Positions 34,755 to 46,277 of a DNA stretch of 64,000 nt are shown here, piece after piece. This stretch comes from CAMAVH01 sp046297835 (lineage in GTDB: Bacteria; Pseudomonadota; Alphaproteobacteria; SMXQ01), in NCBI GenBank assembly GCA_046297835.1, contig JBKBHI010000002.1, forward strand, positions 310,001 through 374,000. Reading direction: 5' to 3'. The notes under the pieces were generated by a model that was given only the letters and a program-made list of their open reading frames with translations, searched no databases and was not told the origin of the DNA. Each line of letters begins with the position of its first letter. Position 1 is the stretch's first letter. The translations under genes and the position numbers were made by a program.

Positions 34755-36965
34755 CTAATTCTGCTGGTCGCGGTCCGCGGGATATTCGTAGCGGATGGCC
34801 GGACGCCGCTCCTGTCGCGGCTCGCCGCCGCGCGCGGCGCTCGATCCGCCGCCGAGCGACATGACGCTGCCGAACAGGTTGTCCCACAGCGAATTGCCGG
34901 ACGATTGCTGCTGCGTCTGCGGACGCGCCGGCTCGTCCGCCTGGGCCATCATCGGCGCCGCGTTGACGCCGCGCACCGGCACGCCTTCATGGGCCGCGAG
35001 CATGACGTCGCGCCACAATTGCGCCGGCAGGCCGCCGCCGGCGACGCGCTTCATCGGCGTGCGGTCGTCGTTGCCGAGCCAGACGCCGGCGACGTAATCG
35101 GCGCTATAGCCGACGAACCAGGCGTCGCGATAATCCTCGTTGGTGCCGGTCTTGCCGAAGGCGGGGCGGCCGATGGCGGCGGCGCGGCCGGTGCCGTAGG
35201 AGATCACCGCGCCGAGCATCCGGTTCATGTCGGCGATCATGCGCGGGCTCATGCGCAGGCCGGGGCCCGAGCCGAGGCGGCGATAGATCACGGTGCCGAA
35301 ACTGTCTTTCACTTCGATCACGCCGTAGGGCCAAACCCCCGCGCCTTCGTTGGCGAAGGCCGCATAGGCCGAGGTCAGCTCCAGCAAGGTCACTTCGCTC
35401 GCGCCGAGCGCCAGGCCGGCCTCGCGCTTCAAGGGCGTGGTGATGCCGAGCCGGCGCGCCCATTGGATGACGCGGTCGACGCCGACCTGCTGCAGCACCT
35501 GCACGGCGACGGTGTTGGTCGAATGGGCGACGGCCTGCTCCATCGTCAGCGGGCCGCGATAGGTGCCCTCGTAATTGCGCGGGCTGTAGGTGCCGATGCT
35601 GATCGGCCCATCCATGAAGCCGCTGTCGGGCGTCAGGCCCGCGTCGAGCGCGGCGGCATAGTCGAACAGCTTGAAGGCCGAGCCGGGCTGGCGCAGCGCG
35701 CGCGTCGCGCGGTTGAACTGGCTCTGGGCGTAATCGACGCCGCCGGCCATGGCGCGCACCGCGCCGGCCGGGTCCATGACGACGATGGCGCCCTGCTCGA
35801 CGGCGGATTTCTCGCCGCTGGTCTTGATCATCTGCGCCAGCTTCTGCTCGGCGGCGCGCTGGATCTTCACGTCGATGGTGGTCTGCACGGCGATGTCGGA
35901 GGTGACGCCGCCGAGATAGCCGTTGACCTGATCGAGCGCCCAATCGGCGAAATAGCGGCCGACGCGGTCGGTCTGACGGGCCAGCGTCACCGGCTGCGCC
36001 TGGGCCGCCTTGGCCTGGGCCTCGGTGATGAAGCCGGCATCGGCCATGGCGGCGAGCACCACATCGGCGCGGCGTTCGGCGCGCGCCAGATCGCGCGTCG
36101 GCGCGTAGCGCGACGGCGCTTGCAGCAGGCCCGCCAGCATCGCCGCCTCGGGCAGCGACAGATCCTGCACTTTCTTGTCGAAATAGCGGTCGGCCGCCGC
36201 GACGACGCCGAAGGTGCCGGCGCCGAGATAGACGCGGTTGAGATAGAGCGTCAGCAGCTCGTCCTTGCTGTAGTTGCTCTCGAGCCAGAAGGCGACCAGC
36301 ACCTCCTGGATCTTGCGCTTCATCGTGCGCTCGGGGGTCAGGAACAGGTTCTTGGCGAGCTGCTGGGTGATGGTCGAGCCGCCTTGGGTGACGCCGCCCG
36401 CCTTCAGGTTGCTATAGATCGCGCGCAGCACGCCCAGCGGGTCCATGCCGAAATGGCTGTAGTAGCGGCGGTCCTCGATGGCCAGCACCGCCTGCGGCAG
36501 ATAGGGCGACATCTCGCGCACCGGCACCGGCGGGGCGGACGAGTCGCCGAAATGCGCGAAGGGCGTGCCGTCGCGCGCCAGCAGCGTCACCGCCGGGCGC
36601 TTGGCGAGCTGCGGGATGCCGTCCATGCGCGGCATGTCATAGGCGTAATAGGCGACGACCGCGCCGAGCGCGACCGCGCCCCAGACGGCGGCGATGAAAC
36701 CCCATTTCAACGTGCCGAGGGCGAGGCGGCGGCCGAGACTCCGTTGCGGCTTTTTGCCGCCCTTCTTCTTGCCGCGCGATTTGAACAGACCGCCGATCCA
36801 GCCGCCGATGGTGGCGAAAATGCCGTCGCTCAACAGCCGGTCGAGAAAGCCCTCGTCGTCGTCGCGACGGCGTTTGGCGCTTTTGCGGCGCGGACGGTCC
36901 TCGTCCCAACCGCCGGAGGGGCGGTCGCTGTCGGAGTAGCGCGAAGGTTTGCGACGGTTCGCCAT
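34755..36965 (-). CDS. mrcA: Class A penicillin-binding protein, PBP1A family
   Basis: Bifunctional peptidoglycan glycosyltransferase and transpeptidase, 736 residues. A long basic cytoplasmic start (to about 80) precedes one membrane helix (about 82-108). The GT51 domain has EDRRYYSHFGMDPLG (catalytic Glu164) and GGSTITQQLAKNLFL. The transpeptidase has SAFK in QPGSAFKLFDY (active Ser), STN in AHSTNTVAV and KTGT in FGKTGTNEDYRDAW. The C-terminal tail is Gln/Arg-rich. It is monocistronic here, facing the metallopeptidase-like gene. Confidence 0.92.
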   Translation of the reverse strand: MANRRKPSRYSDSDRPSGGWDEDRPRRKSAKRRRDDDEGFLDRLLSDGIFATIGGWIGGLFKSRGKKKGGKKPQRSLGRRLALGTLKWGFIAAVWGAVALGAVVAYYAYDMPRMDGIPQLAKRPAVTLLARDGTPFAHFGDSSAPPVPVREMSPYLPQAVLAIEDRRYYSHFGMDPLGVLRAIYSNLKAGGVTQGGSTITQQLAKNLFLTPERTMKRKIQEVLVAFWLESNYSKDELLTLYLNRVYLGAGTFGVVAAADRYFDKKVQDLSLPEAAMLAGLLQAPSRYAPTRDLARAERRADVVLAAMADAGFITEAQAKAAQAQPVTLARQTDRVGRYFADWALDQVNGYLGGVTSDIAVQTTIDVKIQRAAEQKLAQMIKTSGEKSAVEQGAIVVMDPAGAVRAMAGGVDYAQSQFNRATRALRQPGSAFKLFDYAAALDAGLTPDSGFMDGPISIGTYSPRNYEGTYRGPLTMEQAVAHSTNTVAVQVLQQVGVDRVIQWARRLGITTPLKREAGLALGASEVTLLELTSAYAAFANEGAGVWPYGVIEVKDSFGTVIYRRLGSGPGLRMSPRMIADMNRMLGAVISYGTGRAAAIGRPAFGKTGTNEDYRDAWFVGYSADYVAGVWLGNDDRTPMKRVAGGGLPAQLWRDVMLAAHEGVPVRGVNAAPMMAQADEPARPQTQQQSSGNSLWDNLFGSVMSLGGGSSAARGGEPRQERRPAIRYEYPADRDQQN

Positions 36966-37018
36966 GGGGCGAGAAGCCTGTGAAACTGCGGATCGAGAGG
37001 TCGGCGGCTGTCTAAGCC

Positions 37019-37113
37019 CGGTTTATGGCGAGGTTGTGGCACGGCCCTCGGTCCGAGCAAAGCGCCGCGCAGCCCTGTCACGCGAAAGACACGGCCGCTC
37101 TCGCCATAAACCG
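37019..37113. repeat. 95-base element bounded by 14-base perfect inverted repeats
   Basis: CGGTTTATGGCGAG (37019-37032) and its exact complement CTCGCCATAAACCG (37100-37113) flank 67 bases between the mrcA start and the 3' end of the AT-rich orphan gene. It could be a long stem-loop at the end of the gyrB-side transcript, or a small non-autonomous mobile element. There is no coding capacity. Confidence 0.6.
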
Positions 37114-37134
37114 CGCCGGCGGCGGAAAGTTCCT

Positions 37135-38562
37135 TCATTGAATTACAGGGGAGAATGCAACGAAACGCGCCGGATCAAGCGCAAAAGCCAGCACAAGTAA
37201 ATATGCCATAGAGGCAAGGCTGTTTGGCACGGTGCCATCTGACTCTAGAAATAACTTTTCGAATTTTTCCCTTCTATCGAGAAAAGCCCCATGCCTCAAA
37301 TTTCGCTGCAACCGCAATCTCTCCAAACGAGAAAGTTCGCTCTTATCTTCATTAACACTTTGTCCAGCTAGATGGGTGTGCAGATCTTTATAACTCTGAT
37401 TTAGGACAGCTATCAAAGTCTCCCCCAACTCAGGATATAGCTCGGAGATTTTTAATTTCAGCACTGACTCAGCTTCCGCGCACTGAGACATCGAAGCAAG
37501 GAAAGCCATCTGTTGGGATTCTGATTTTGTTTGCCCACCTAGGCTTACCCTCGCATTCGCAAGCCTATCCATAATGGTCATGCCAAAGCTGACTCTGTTA
37601 TGTGCTGTGGTAGAAAAATTTAATGCGCTTAAATCGGCAAAAATAAAATTGATGGCAGTATAAGTTTGAAGCTTCTTGAAGAAATCAACGACTCCATTTT
37701 CATCGGCAAAATTTCGCGGATCATTAGCGTAAGTCATCAGGTTATTGATTGCACTAACTGCCGTTCGCAGAAATTGCCAGACTTGGGTTTCCCCCATTTT
37801 TATGCCTGGCAAGCCTATGTGGTGACTTTCTGCAGATAATGGTGAAAGAGCTAAAGTGAATTGATTTAAAAATGTGTGGGTTAGAGCGGATGAAAAATTC
37901 CAAAAACCTTCGCATTGAAAATGCCACGAATTATAAAGCCGTCGCCGCACCGGCAAAGTAAGCGCAATAGGTGAGAAGCGAGTGAAGGCATCAAGAAATG
38001 TAAGTGGGTCTGCGCCGTTAAGCAGAGCGCTGCCAAACGCGTTGCGATCCTTCACCAGCGTACCAGCGCGATCAACTCCAACTTTATCTGCCAGAAAGCA
38101 GATTTTGCTGACGGAAATCCAAGCTTGTTGGTAAGCCACATCACAGGTAGCACCTGTTACATAGGCGGCTGACAATTTAGAGATCATTACAGGCAGAAGA
38201 TCAGAGACAACAAAGTCTTCGATGTCGGAATCCGACATGACCATCGCCAAAGACGAAACTCTATCGATCTCCGTCAGAGTTCCAAAATCTCGAGTAAGTT
38301 TTATTTTTTCCGGGATTTTAAAATCTTCGTCCGTTGGTCTCGTTAATTGAGAGACCATTGCATGACCCACTTGGCGAAGTGTTTCGGTAGTTAAGCTAAG
38401 TCGCGGTGAAAGCTTTAAAATAGGTCGCAGTTTTATCGCATCAGGTCTTTTTACAACTAAATCACGCCCTTCCTGAACCGCTTGAATTCCAAACTCTTTA
38501 AGAAAAATAGGTTTAAGTCCGTCGCCTTTCTCAGCAATGCTTGAAAATCTGAGTTCTCGCAT
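37135..38562 (-). CDS. AT-rich orphan gene directly after gyrB, unknown function
   Basis: 475 residues, not recognised. Composition is strikingly unlike its neighbours: the sampled line 37561-37620 has 24 G+C of 60, while gyrB beside it is GC-rich. No signal peptide or membrane helix is evident; the protein looks soluble and mostly helical, with an N-terminal MRELRFSSIAEKGDGLKP. Near the C-terminus is RLQRNLRHGAF (Arg420, His424), loosely like the R-x(4-6)-H / RNxxxHG patterns of HEPN-fold proteins; this is weak. The ATG is 2 bases after the gyrB stop with no strong ribosome-binding site. An open frame continues upstream only in a shadow frame of gyrB. It was probably acquired by transfer. 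Confidence 0.8.
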   Translation of the reverse strand: MRELRFSSIAEKGDGLKPIFLKEFGIQAVQEGRDLVVKRPDAIKLRPILKLSPRLSLTTETLRQVGHAMVSQLTRPTDEDFKIPEKIKLTRDFGTLTEIDRVSSLAMVMSDSDIEDFVVSDLLPVMISKLSAAYVTGATCDVAYQQAWISVSKICFLADKVGVDRAGTLVKDRNAFGSALLNGADPLTFLDAFTRFSPIALTLPVRRRLYNSWHFQCEGFWNFSSALTHTFLNQFTLALSPLSAESHHIGLPGIKMGETQVWQFLRTAVSAINNLMTYANDPRNFADENGVVDFFKKLQTYTAINFIFADLSALNFSTTAHNRVSFGMTIMDRLANARVSLGGQTKSESQQMAFLASMSQCAEAESVLKLKISELYPELGETLIAVLNQSYKDLHTHLAGQSVNEDKSELSRLERLRLQRNLRHGAFLDRREKFEKLFLESDGTVPNSLASMAYLLVLAFALDPARFVAFSPVIQ

Positions 38563-38564
38563 TG

Positions 38565-41036
<2,472 letters not shown>

Positions 41037-41100
41037 GGTCTGCTCTCTCGGCGGTCGACCGCCGTCACTTGCTAAAACGAATTCGCCCGCGAGGTCGGGG

Positions 41101-42342
41101 CTACGACACGCGCGATACCGTCGCGGCGGCGACGCGGAAGACTTGCGCCGATTCCGTCATCGGCGCGAACAGGGCCGCGTCGGTGCCGGTCATCCAGGCT
41201 TGCGCGCCGAGCGCGACGATCTCGGCGAACAGGGCGCGGCGATGCGCCTCGTCGAGATGGGCCGCCACCTCGTCGAGCAGCAGGACCGGCACAGCGGCGC
41301 GGCCGCCAAAACGAGGCCGGCGCGCCTGCAGACGCAGGTTGGCCAGCACGATGCCGGTGAGCAGCGCCTTCTGCTCGCCGGTCGAGCAGAGATGCGCCGG
41401 CATGCGGCGCTGCGCGTGGACCACCGCCAGATCGCTGCGATGCGGGCCGAAGCCCGCGCCGCCGGTCTCGGCGTCGTGGCCGCGCGCGGCGGCCAGCGCC
41501 GCCATCAGGCGCTCCTCGCAGGCCAACGCCGGCTGCCCGGCGAGCCAGCGCTCGGTCTCGCCGTCCATCGCCAGCTCGGCGGTCGGGAACGGCCCGAGCC
41601 CTTCGGCCATCGCCGCGTTGAGCGCCGCCACGGTCTCCAAACGCGCGGCGGCGATGGCGACGGCGCGCTCGGCCATGCTCTGCTCCAGCGCCGCCAGCCA
41701 ATGCGGATCGGCGGGGCCGCGGCCCTCGCGCGGACCCCGTAACAGTTTCGCGCGCTCGCGCATCGCCTTCTCGTAGGCGTTGACGCGGCCGGCGTGGGCC
41801 GGATCGAGGCCGAAGACGAGCCGGTCGAGGAAGCGCCGGCGGCCCGCCGCGCCCTCGACGAACAGGCGGTCCATCGCCGGGGTGAGCCACAGCACGCTCA
41901 TCGCCTCGCCGAGCGCCGTCGCGCCTTTCGCCGGCTGGCCGTCGAGACGCACCAAGCGCTTTTCGGCGCGCCGGTCGAACTCCGGCTCATCCTCGTCGCC
42001 CGCGCCGCCGCCATTGAAGCCCGCGCTCGGATCGCGCCCGGTGCCGACGGCCAGCTCGCCGTCCGGCGTCGCCACCGTGGCGGCCACCGCCCAAGCGCCG
42101 CGCGACGGCGCGGCGCGATCGCCGCCCAGCCGATCCACTTCGGCGAGGCGCGTATTGCGCAGGCCGCGCCCCGGCGCGAGGAAGGAAATGGCTTCGAGCA
42201 GGTTCGTCTTGCCCGCGCCGTTCGGCCCGACCAGCACGACGCTGCGCGCGTCGGTCTCAAGCCGCAGATTGGCGTAGCAGCGATAATCGGTCAGCGCGAG
42301 GCGGGTGACGGCGAAGCGCGCCGGGCTCGTGCCCGGATTCAA
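41101..42342 (-). CDS. recF: DNA replication and repair protein RecF
   Basis: SMC-like ATPase that loads RecA at gaps. N-terminal LALTDYRCYANLRLE and Walker A VLVGPNGAGKTNLLEAISFL; C-terminal CSTGEQKALLTGIVLANL signature and LLLDEVAAHLDEAHR Walker B. No ATG or GTG lies in frame before the conserved start; the TTG at 42342 is the best candidate, giving 413 residues. An acidic Gly-rich insertion (NGGGAGDEDEPEFDRRAE) around residue 105 makes it longer than usual. The frame is open far upstream through dnaN only as a shadow. Confidence 0.9.
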   Translation of the reverse strand: MNPGTSPARFAVTRLALTDYRCYANLRLETDARSVVLVGPNGAGKTNLLEAISFLAPGRGLRNTRLAEVDRLGGDRAAPSRGAWAVAATVATPDGELAVGTGRDPSAGFNGGGAGDEDEPEFDRRAEKRLVRLDGQPAKGATALGEAMSVLWLTPAMDRLFVEGAAGRRRFLDRLVFGLDPAHAGRVNAYEKAMRERAKLLRGPREGRGPADPHWLAALEQSMAERAVAIAAARLETVAALNAAMAEGLGPFPTAELAMDGETERWLAGQPALACEERLMAALAAARGHDAETGGAGFGPHRSDLAVVHAQRRMPAHLCSTGEQKALLTGIVLANLRLQARRPRFGGRAAVPVLLLDEVAAHLDEAHRRALFAEIVALGAQAWMTGTDAALFAPMTESAQVFRVAAATVSRVS

Positions 42343-42422
42343 GGGGGCATCCAGTGCGGCGATGCGGTCGGCGCTGGGCAGGGACGCGTGCAGCTCTCGA
42401 ACCCTCCGGAGTCGCGGTCGGC

Positions 42423-43538
42423 TCAGACCCGCATCGGCATGAGGACGTAGAGCGCGGCGGCATCGTCGACGTCGCGCACCAGCGTCGGCGATGCGCCGTC
42501 GGCCATGGTGAATTGAACGCTGTCCCCCGCGATGCGTTCGGTGATGTCGAGGAGATAGCGGGAATTGAACCCGATCTCCAAAGGCTCGGCGTCGAAGCTG
42601 ACTTCCAGCTCTTCGACGGCGCTGCCGTTGTCCAGACTGGTCGCCGACAGCGTCAGCGCGCCCTTGCCGACGGCGAGCTTCACGGCGCGCGACTTCTCGG
42701 TCGAGATGGTCGAGACGCGGTCGACCGCGGCGGCAAAGGCCTTGCACGGCACTTCCAGCAGCTTGTCGTTGCCCGACGGGATGACGCGCTCGTAATCGGG
42801 GAAGGTGCCGTCGATCAGCTTGGAGGTCATCGCGGCGTCGCCGAAGGCGAAGCGGATCTTGGTGTCGGACAGCGACACGTCGACGGCGCCCTCGCTCTCG
42901 TCCAGCAGCTTGCGCAGCTCGGCGACGGTCTTGCGCGGAATGATCACGCCGGGCATCTCGGCCGCGCCCTTGGGCAGCGGCACCTGGAAGCGCGCCAGGC
43001 GGTGGCCGTCGGTGGCGACGGCGCGCAGCACCCCGCCGGCGTCCTTGGCGGCGTGCAGGTAGATGCCGTTCAGGTAGTAGCGCGTCTCCTCGGTGGAGAT
43101 GGCGAAGCGCGTGTGGTCGATCAGGCCCTTGAGCTCGTCGGCGGTGACGGCGAACTCGCTCGGCAGCTTGTCCTTGGTCATGACCGGGAAATCGGCCGGC
43201 GGCAGGCACTGGAGCGTGAAGACCGAGCGGCCGGCGCGGATGGTCAGCGGCGCGTTGTCGCCCTTCTGGGCGAGCTCGACCTGGGCCCCGTCCGGCAGCT
43301 TGCGGACGATGTCGTAGAGCGTGTGGGCCGAGGCGGTGGTCGCGCCGGCGGTGGCCACCTGGGCGTCGACCGCTTCGGCGATGGCCAAGTCCATGTCGGT
43401 CGCGGTCAGCTTGAGCTTGCCCGACTGGGCCTCCAGCAGCACGTTCGACAGGATCGGAATGGTGTTGCGGCGCTCGACGACGCTCTGGACATGGCCGAGG
43501 GCACGGAGCAGGGCGGCGCGTTCGATGGTGAGTTTCAT
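42423..43538 (-). CDS. dnaN: DNA polymerase III beta subunit (sliding clamp)
   Basis: 371-residue processivity clamp. Starts MKLTIERAALLRALGHVQSVVERRNTIPIL, has TRFAISTEETRYYLNGIYL and FNSRYLLDI, and ends near AALYVLMPMRV, the usual C-terminus. It lies between dnaA and recF. Two terminator-like hairpins separate it from dnaA, so it probably has its own promoter. Confidence 0.97.
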   Translation of the reverse strand: MKLTIERAALLRALGHVQSVVERRNTIPILSNVLLEAQSGKLKLTATDMDLAIAEAVDAQVATAGATTASAHTLYDIVRKLPDGAQVELAQKGDNAPLTIRAGRSVFTLQCLPPADFPVMTKDKLPSEFAVTADELKGLIDHTRFAISTEETRYYLNGIYLHAAKDAGGVLRAVATDGHRLARFQVPLPKGAAEMPGVIIPRKTVAELRKLLDESEGAVDVSLSDTKIRFAFGDAAMTSKLIDGTFPDYERVIPSGNDKLLEVPCKAFAAAVDRVSTISTEKSRAVKLAVGKGALTLSATSLDNGSAVEELEVSFDAEPLEIGFNSRYLLDITERIAGDSVQFTMADGASPTLVRDVDDAAALYVLMPMRV

Positions 43539-43670
43539 GGCTTTCGGGCGCTTTTTCTGGCGGTCAGGACACTAGTGCAACCGTCGAGTTCAACCGTCGG
43601 TTCGTCGCCGCTCTGGATCGTGGTTTCGGGCGACGGGCCGGCCCGGCGATGACCCTGCGGAGCGCGCCAT

Positions 43671-43689
43671 AAAAGGCCCGAAACGGGCC
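43671..43689 (-). terminator. Second terminator-like hairpin before dnaN
   Basis: On the minus strand GGCCCG TTT CGGGCC is followed by TTTTAT. It lies downstream of the dnaA terminator and could act as a back-up terminator or as an attenuator in a dnaN leader. Confidence 0.5.
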
Positions 43690-43794
43690 GGGCGACGCAA
43701 GCTCGCGGCCGGTCGCCGATACTAGCAGAAGGGCTTGGTTTTCCAAAGCGAATCGCGTCCGGGCGGGGCCCCGGCGACGCGCCGCGCGGACAAG

Positions 43795-43818
43795 AAAAAA
43801 CCGCCCGTTTCGGGGCGG
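43795..43818 (-). terminator. Rho-independent terminator of dnaA
   Basis: On the minus strand a CCGCCC / GGGCGG stem with a six-base loop is followed by TTTTTT, 33 bases after the dnaA stop. Confidence 0.8.
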
Positions 43819-43850
43819 CTTTTCAAGCTCGCGCGGCCGCCCGGAAAGCC

Positions 43851-45320
43851 TCAGCTTTCCAGCATCCGGCGCAGCAGGTCGATGTCTTCGGAGAAGCTCG
43901 AATCGCCCGCGCGCAGCTCCTCGACCTTCTTGACCGCGTGCATCACCGTGGTGTGGTCGCGGCCGCCGAACTTGCGGCCGATTTCGGGCAGCGAGCGCGA
44001 GGTCAGCTGCTTGGCGAGATACATGGCGACCTGGCGCGGCCGGGCCACGGCGCGGGCGCGGCGCGCCGAGCTCATGTCCGAGATTCGGATGTTGAAATGT
44101 TCCGCCACGCGCTTCTGGATCTCCTCGATGGTCACGCGGCGGTCGTTGGCGCGCAGCAGGTCGTGCAGCACGTCCTGGGCCGTCTCCAGCGAGATGTCGC
44201 GGCCGACCAGGGTGGCGTGGGCGACGACGCGGTTGAGCGCGCCTTCCAGCTCGCGGACGTTCGAGGTGATCTTGTGGGCGAGGAATTCCAGCACCTTGGG
44301 CGGCACGGCGGTGCCCGCGCCGGCCAGCTTCTCGCCCTTCGACTGCAAAATCGACAGGCGCAATTCGTAATCGGTCTGGTGGATATCGGCGACCAATCCC
44401 CAACCCAGACGCGACTTCATCCGCTCTTCCATGCCCTCCAGATCCGACGGCGACTTGTCCGCGGATATGACGATCTGCTTGTTCTGATCGACCAAGGCGT
44501 TGAACGTATGGAAGAATTCCTCCTGCGTCGAATCGCGCCCCGAGATGAACTGCACATCGTCGATCATCAACACATCGACCGAGCGGAACTGCTCCTTGAA
44601 GGCCATCGTGTCGCGGAAGCGCAGCGCGCGGATGAACTGGTACATGAACTTCTCGGCCGAGAGATAGATCACGCGCTTGGCCGGGAAGCGCTCGCGGATT
44701 GCCCAGGCGATCGCGTGCATCAGGTGCGTCTTGCCGAGGCCGACGCCGCCGTAGAGGAACAGCGGATTGAACGGCACGGTCTTGGCTTCCGCCAGACGGC
44801 GCGCGGCGGCGTAGGCGAACTCGTTGGACTTGCCGACGACGAAATTGTCGAAGGTGAAGCGCGGATCGAGCGGCGCGGAGATGTCGGCGCGGTCCTCGTT
44901 CGCGGCGGATGCGACGATGGCCGGGGCGGCGAGCGGCCGCTCGCTGGCAGCCCGGTCGGCACCGTTGGCCGAATTCGCCGGAACGCCGAGCCCGTTCGGG
45001 CCGAGCGCGGCCGCCTTGGGCGTCGCCGGACGATGGACGCGCACGGAGACGGCGCGCACGGCGGCGTTTTCCTCGGCCCAGATGGCGCGGATGCGCTCGA
45101 GATAATGGCGCTCGACCCAGTCGCGCATGAAGCGCGTCGGGACGCTGACGACGACCTCGCCTTCGCCGGCGTTGGCGAAGGTCAGCGGCTTGAGCCAGCT
45201 CTTGAACACGGCGTCGCCGAACTCGGCGCGCAGACGGCCGAGAACGCGGTCCCATTGGGCGGCGGTGGGGGCGTTGGCGGACGACGACGAAGACATAGGT
45301 ATGCCCGGCTCCAAGCTCAT
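43851..45320 (-). CDS. dnaA: Chromosomal replication initiator protein DnaA
   Basis: 489 residues from the ATG at 45320. Domain I: QWDRVLGRLRAEFGDAVFKSWLKPL. AAA+ domain: LFLYGGVGLGKTHLMHAIAW (Walker A), VLMIDDVQFISGRD (Walker B). Domain IV: LPEIGRKFGGRDHTTVMHAVKK signature. Alternatives are a TTG at 45332 and an ATG at 45296; the chosen ATG follows a purine-rich GAAAGAAGAA. It begins about 8 bases after the rhodanese gene, so the two are probably co-transcribed. Confidence 0.95.
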   Translation of the reverse strand: MSLEPGIPMSSSSSANAPTAAQWDRVLGRLRAEFGDAVFKSWLKPLTFANAGEGEVVVSVPTRFMRDWVERHYLERIRAIWAEENAAVRAVSVRVHRPATPKAAALGPNGLGVPANSANGADRAASERPLAAPAIVASAANEDRADISAPLDPRFTFDNFVVGKSNEFAYAAARRLAEAKTVPFNPLFLYGGVGLGKTHLMHAIAWAIRERFPAKRVIYLSAEKFMYQFIRALRFRDTMAFKEQFRSVDVLMIDDVQFISGRDSTQEEFFHTFNALVDQNKQIVISADKSPSDLEGMEERMKSRLGWGLVADIHQTDYELRLSILQSKGEKLAGAGTAVPPKVLEFLAHKITSNVRELEGALNRVVAHATLVGRDISLETAQDVLHDLLRANDRRVTIEEIQKRVAEHFNIRISDMSSARRARAVARPRQVAMYLAKQLTSRSLPEIGRKFGGRDHTTVMHAVKKVEELRAGDSSFSEDIDLLRRMLES

Positions 45321-45328
45321 TTCTTCTT

Positions 45329-45796
45329 TCAATCCTGAATCCAGGGCAGTCCAGCGGCCTTCCAGCCGTCCGTCGCGCCACGATGCTTATGGGCGTCGTG
45401 CGGCCCTTCGAAACCGCCCGACACGTTGTAGGCGCGGTCGAACCCGAGCTTGCCCAGCGCGATGGCCGCGGCGCGCGAGCGCGCGCCGGAGCGGCAGAGG
45501 AACAGCACCGGCGCGTCCGGCGCGGCGCCGGCGGCCTGGACCTGCTTGGCGAACTCGGGGTTGATCTGCATCGACGGGAACACCTGCCACGGCACGAAGG
45601 CGGCGCGCTTGCCGATCGTGGACAAATCGGGCACCCCGACGAAGACCCATTCGGGCTGCGTGCGGACGTCGATCAGCACCGCGTTCGGCGCATCCTGAAG
45701 GATGCTCCACGCTTGTGTCGGCGTGACGTCGCCGGCGTATCCGTCTCCCGGAACAGCGCCGGCTTCCCCCGAAGTGCGCTGCGATTGATCTGCCAT
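45329..45796 (-). CDS. Rhodanese-like domain protein
   Basis: Single-domain sulfurtransferase-like protein of 155 residues. TPTQAWSILQDAPNAVLIDVRTQPEW begins the fold, the catalytic loop is FLCRSGARSRAAA with the active Cys, and YNVSGGFEGPHD ends it. The ATG at 45796 has AGGGGAG upstream; an open frame to 46114 lacks support. It sits directly upstream of dnaA; a physiological link is not known to me. Confidence 0.88.
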   Translation of the reverse strand: MADQSQRTSGEAGAVPGDGYAGDVTPTQAWSILQDAPNAVLIDVRTQPEWVFVGVPDLSTIGKRAAFVPWQVFPSMQINPEFAKQVQAAGAAPDAPVLFLCRSGARSRAAAIALGKLGFDRAYNVSGGFEGPHDAHKHRGATDGWKAAGLPWIQD

Positions 45797-46277
45797 GCCT
45801 GGCTCCCCTGCCTCATCGCGGCGCGCCCCCGGTCGCATCAGGCGACACGCTCGACGATCACTCACGCGAACAAACAAACGATGCGATGCGGCGGCGCAAC
45901 GAGCTCGCGCCCCGCAAGGCGCAAAACGGTTACGCACGCCAAGAACGAAAACTCGCTTACGAACTGGCGGCCCTATGCCAAAAATTCTTCGGCGATATGT
46001 CCGATGGATGTCCCCGGCCATCGGAGATGGTCGGCGTCCGACTTGACGACCGGGAATGGAGGCGGACTCTAGCCATGCGCTTTCGGCCGTGCAATGCGTC
46101 CGAACGGAGAACATGGAAAATTTTTAGCCGCGCGCGGGACCTTCCAATGTTGACTCGCGAGACGAAAAGAGTCCCTGCGAGATGGTGATGAATTTTTCCT
46201 ATATATCCATTGGCGAAAAGTATGGGAGCGAATAGCAGGACCGCGATTAAGCGCGCGCGCAGAATGCTTTGGATGGA

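Larger units (their letters stand above)
43539..43850. other. dnaA-dnaN intergenic region
   Basis: 312 bases without a gene. It holds two minus-strand hairpins with T-rich tails (43795-43818 and 43671-43689), a direct repeat CAACCGTCG at 43578 and 43591, and presumably the dnaN promoter. I see no DnaA boxes of the TTATCCACA type. Confidence 0.6.

Noticed and set aside
34905..36983. 692-codon open frame on the plus strand opposite mrcA
   Set aside because: Its translation is His/Gly/Arg-rich without family features and it lies antisense to a clear penicillin-binding protein; typical of high-GC shadow frames.
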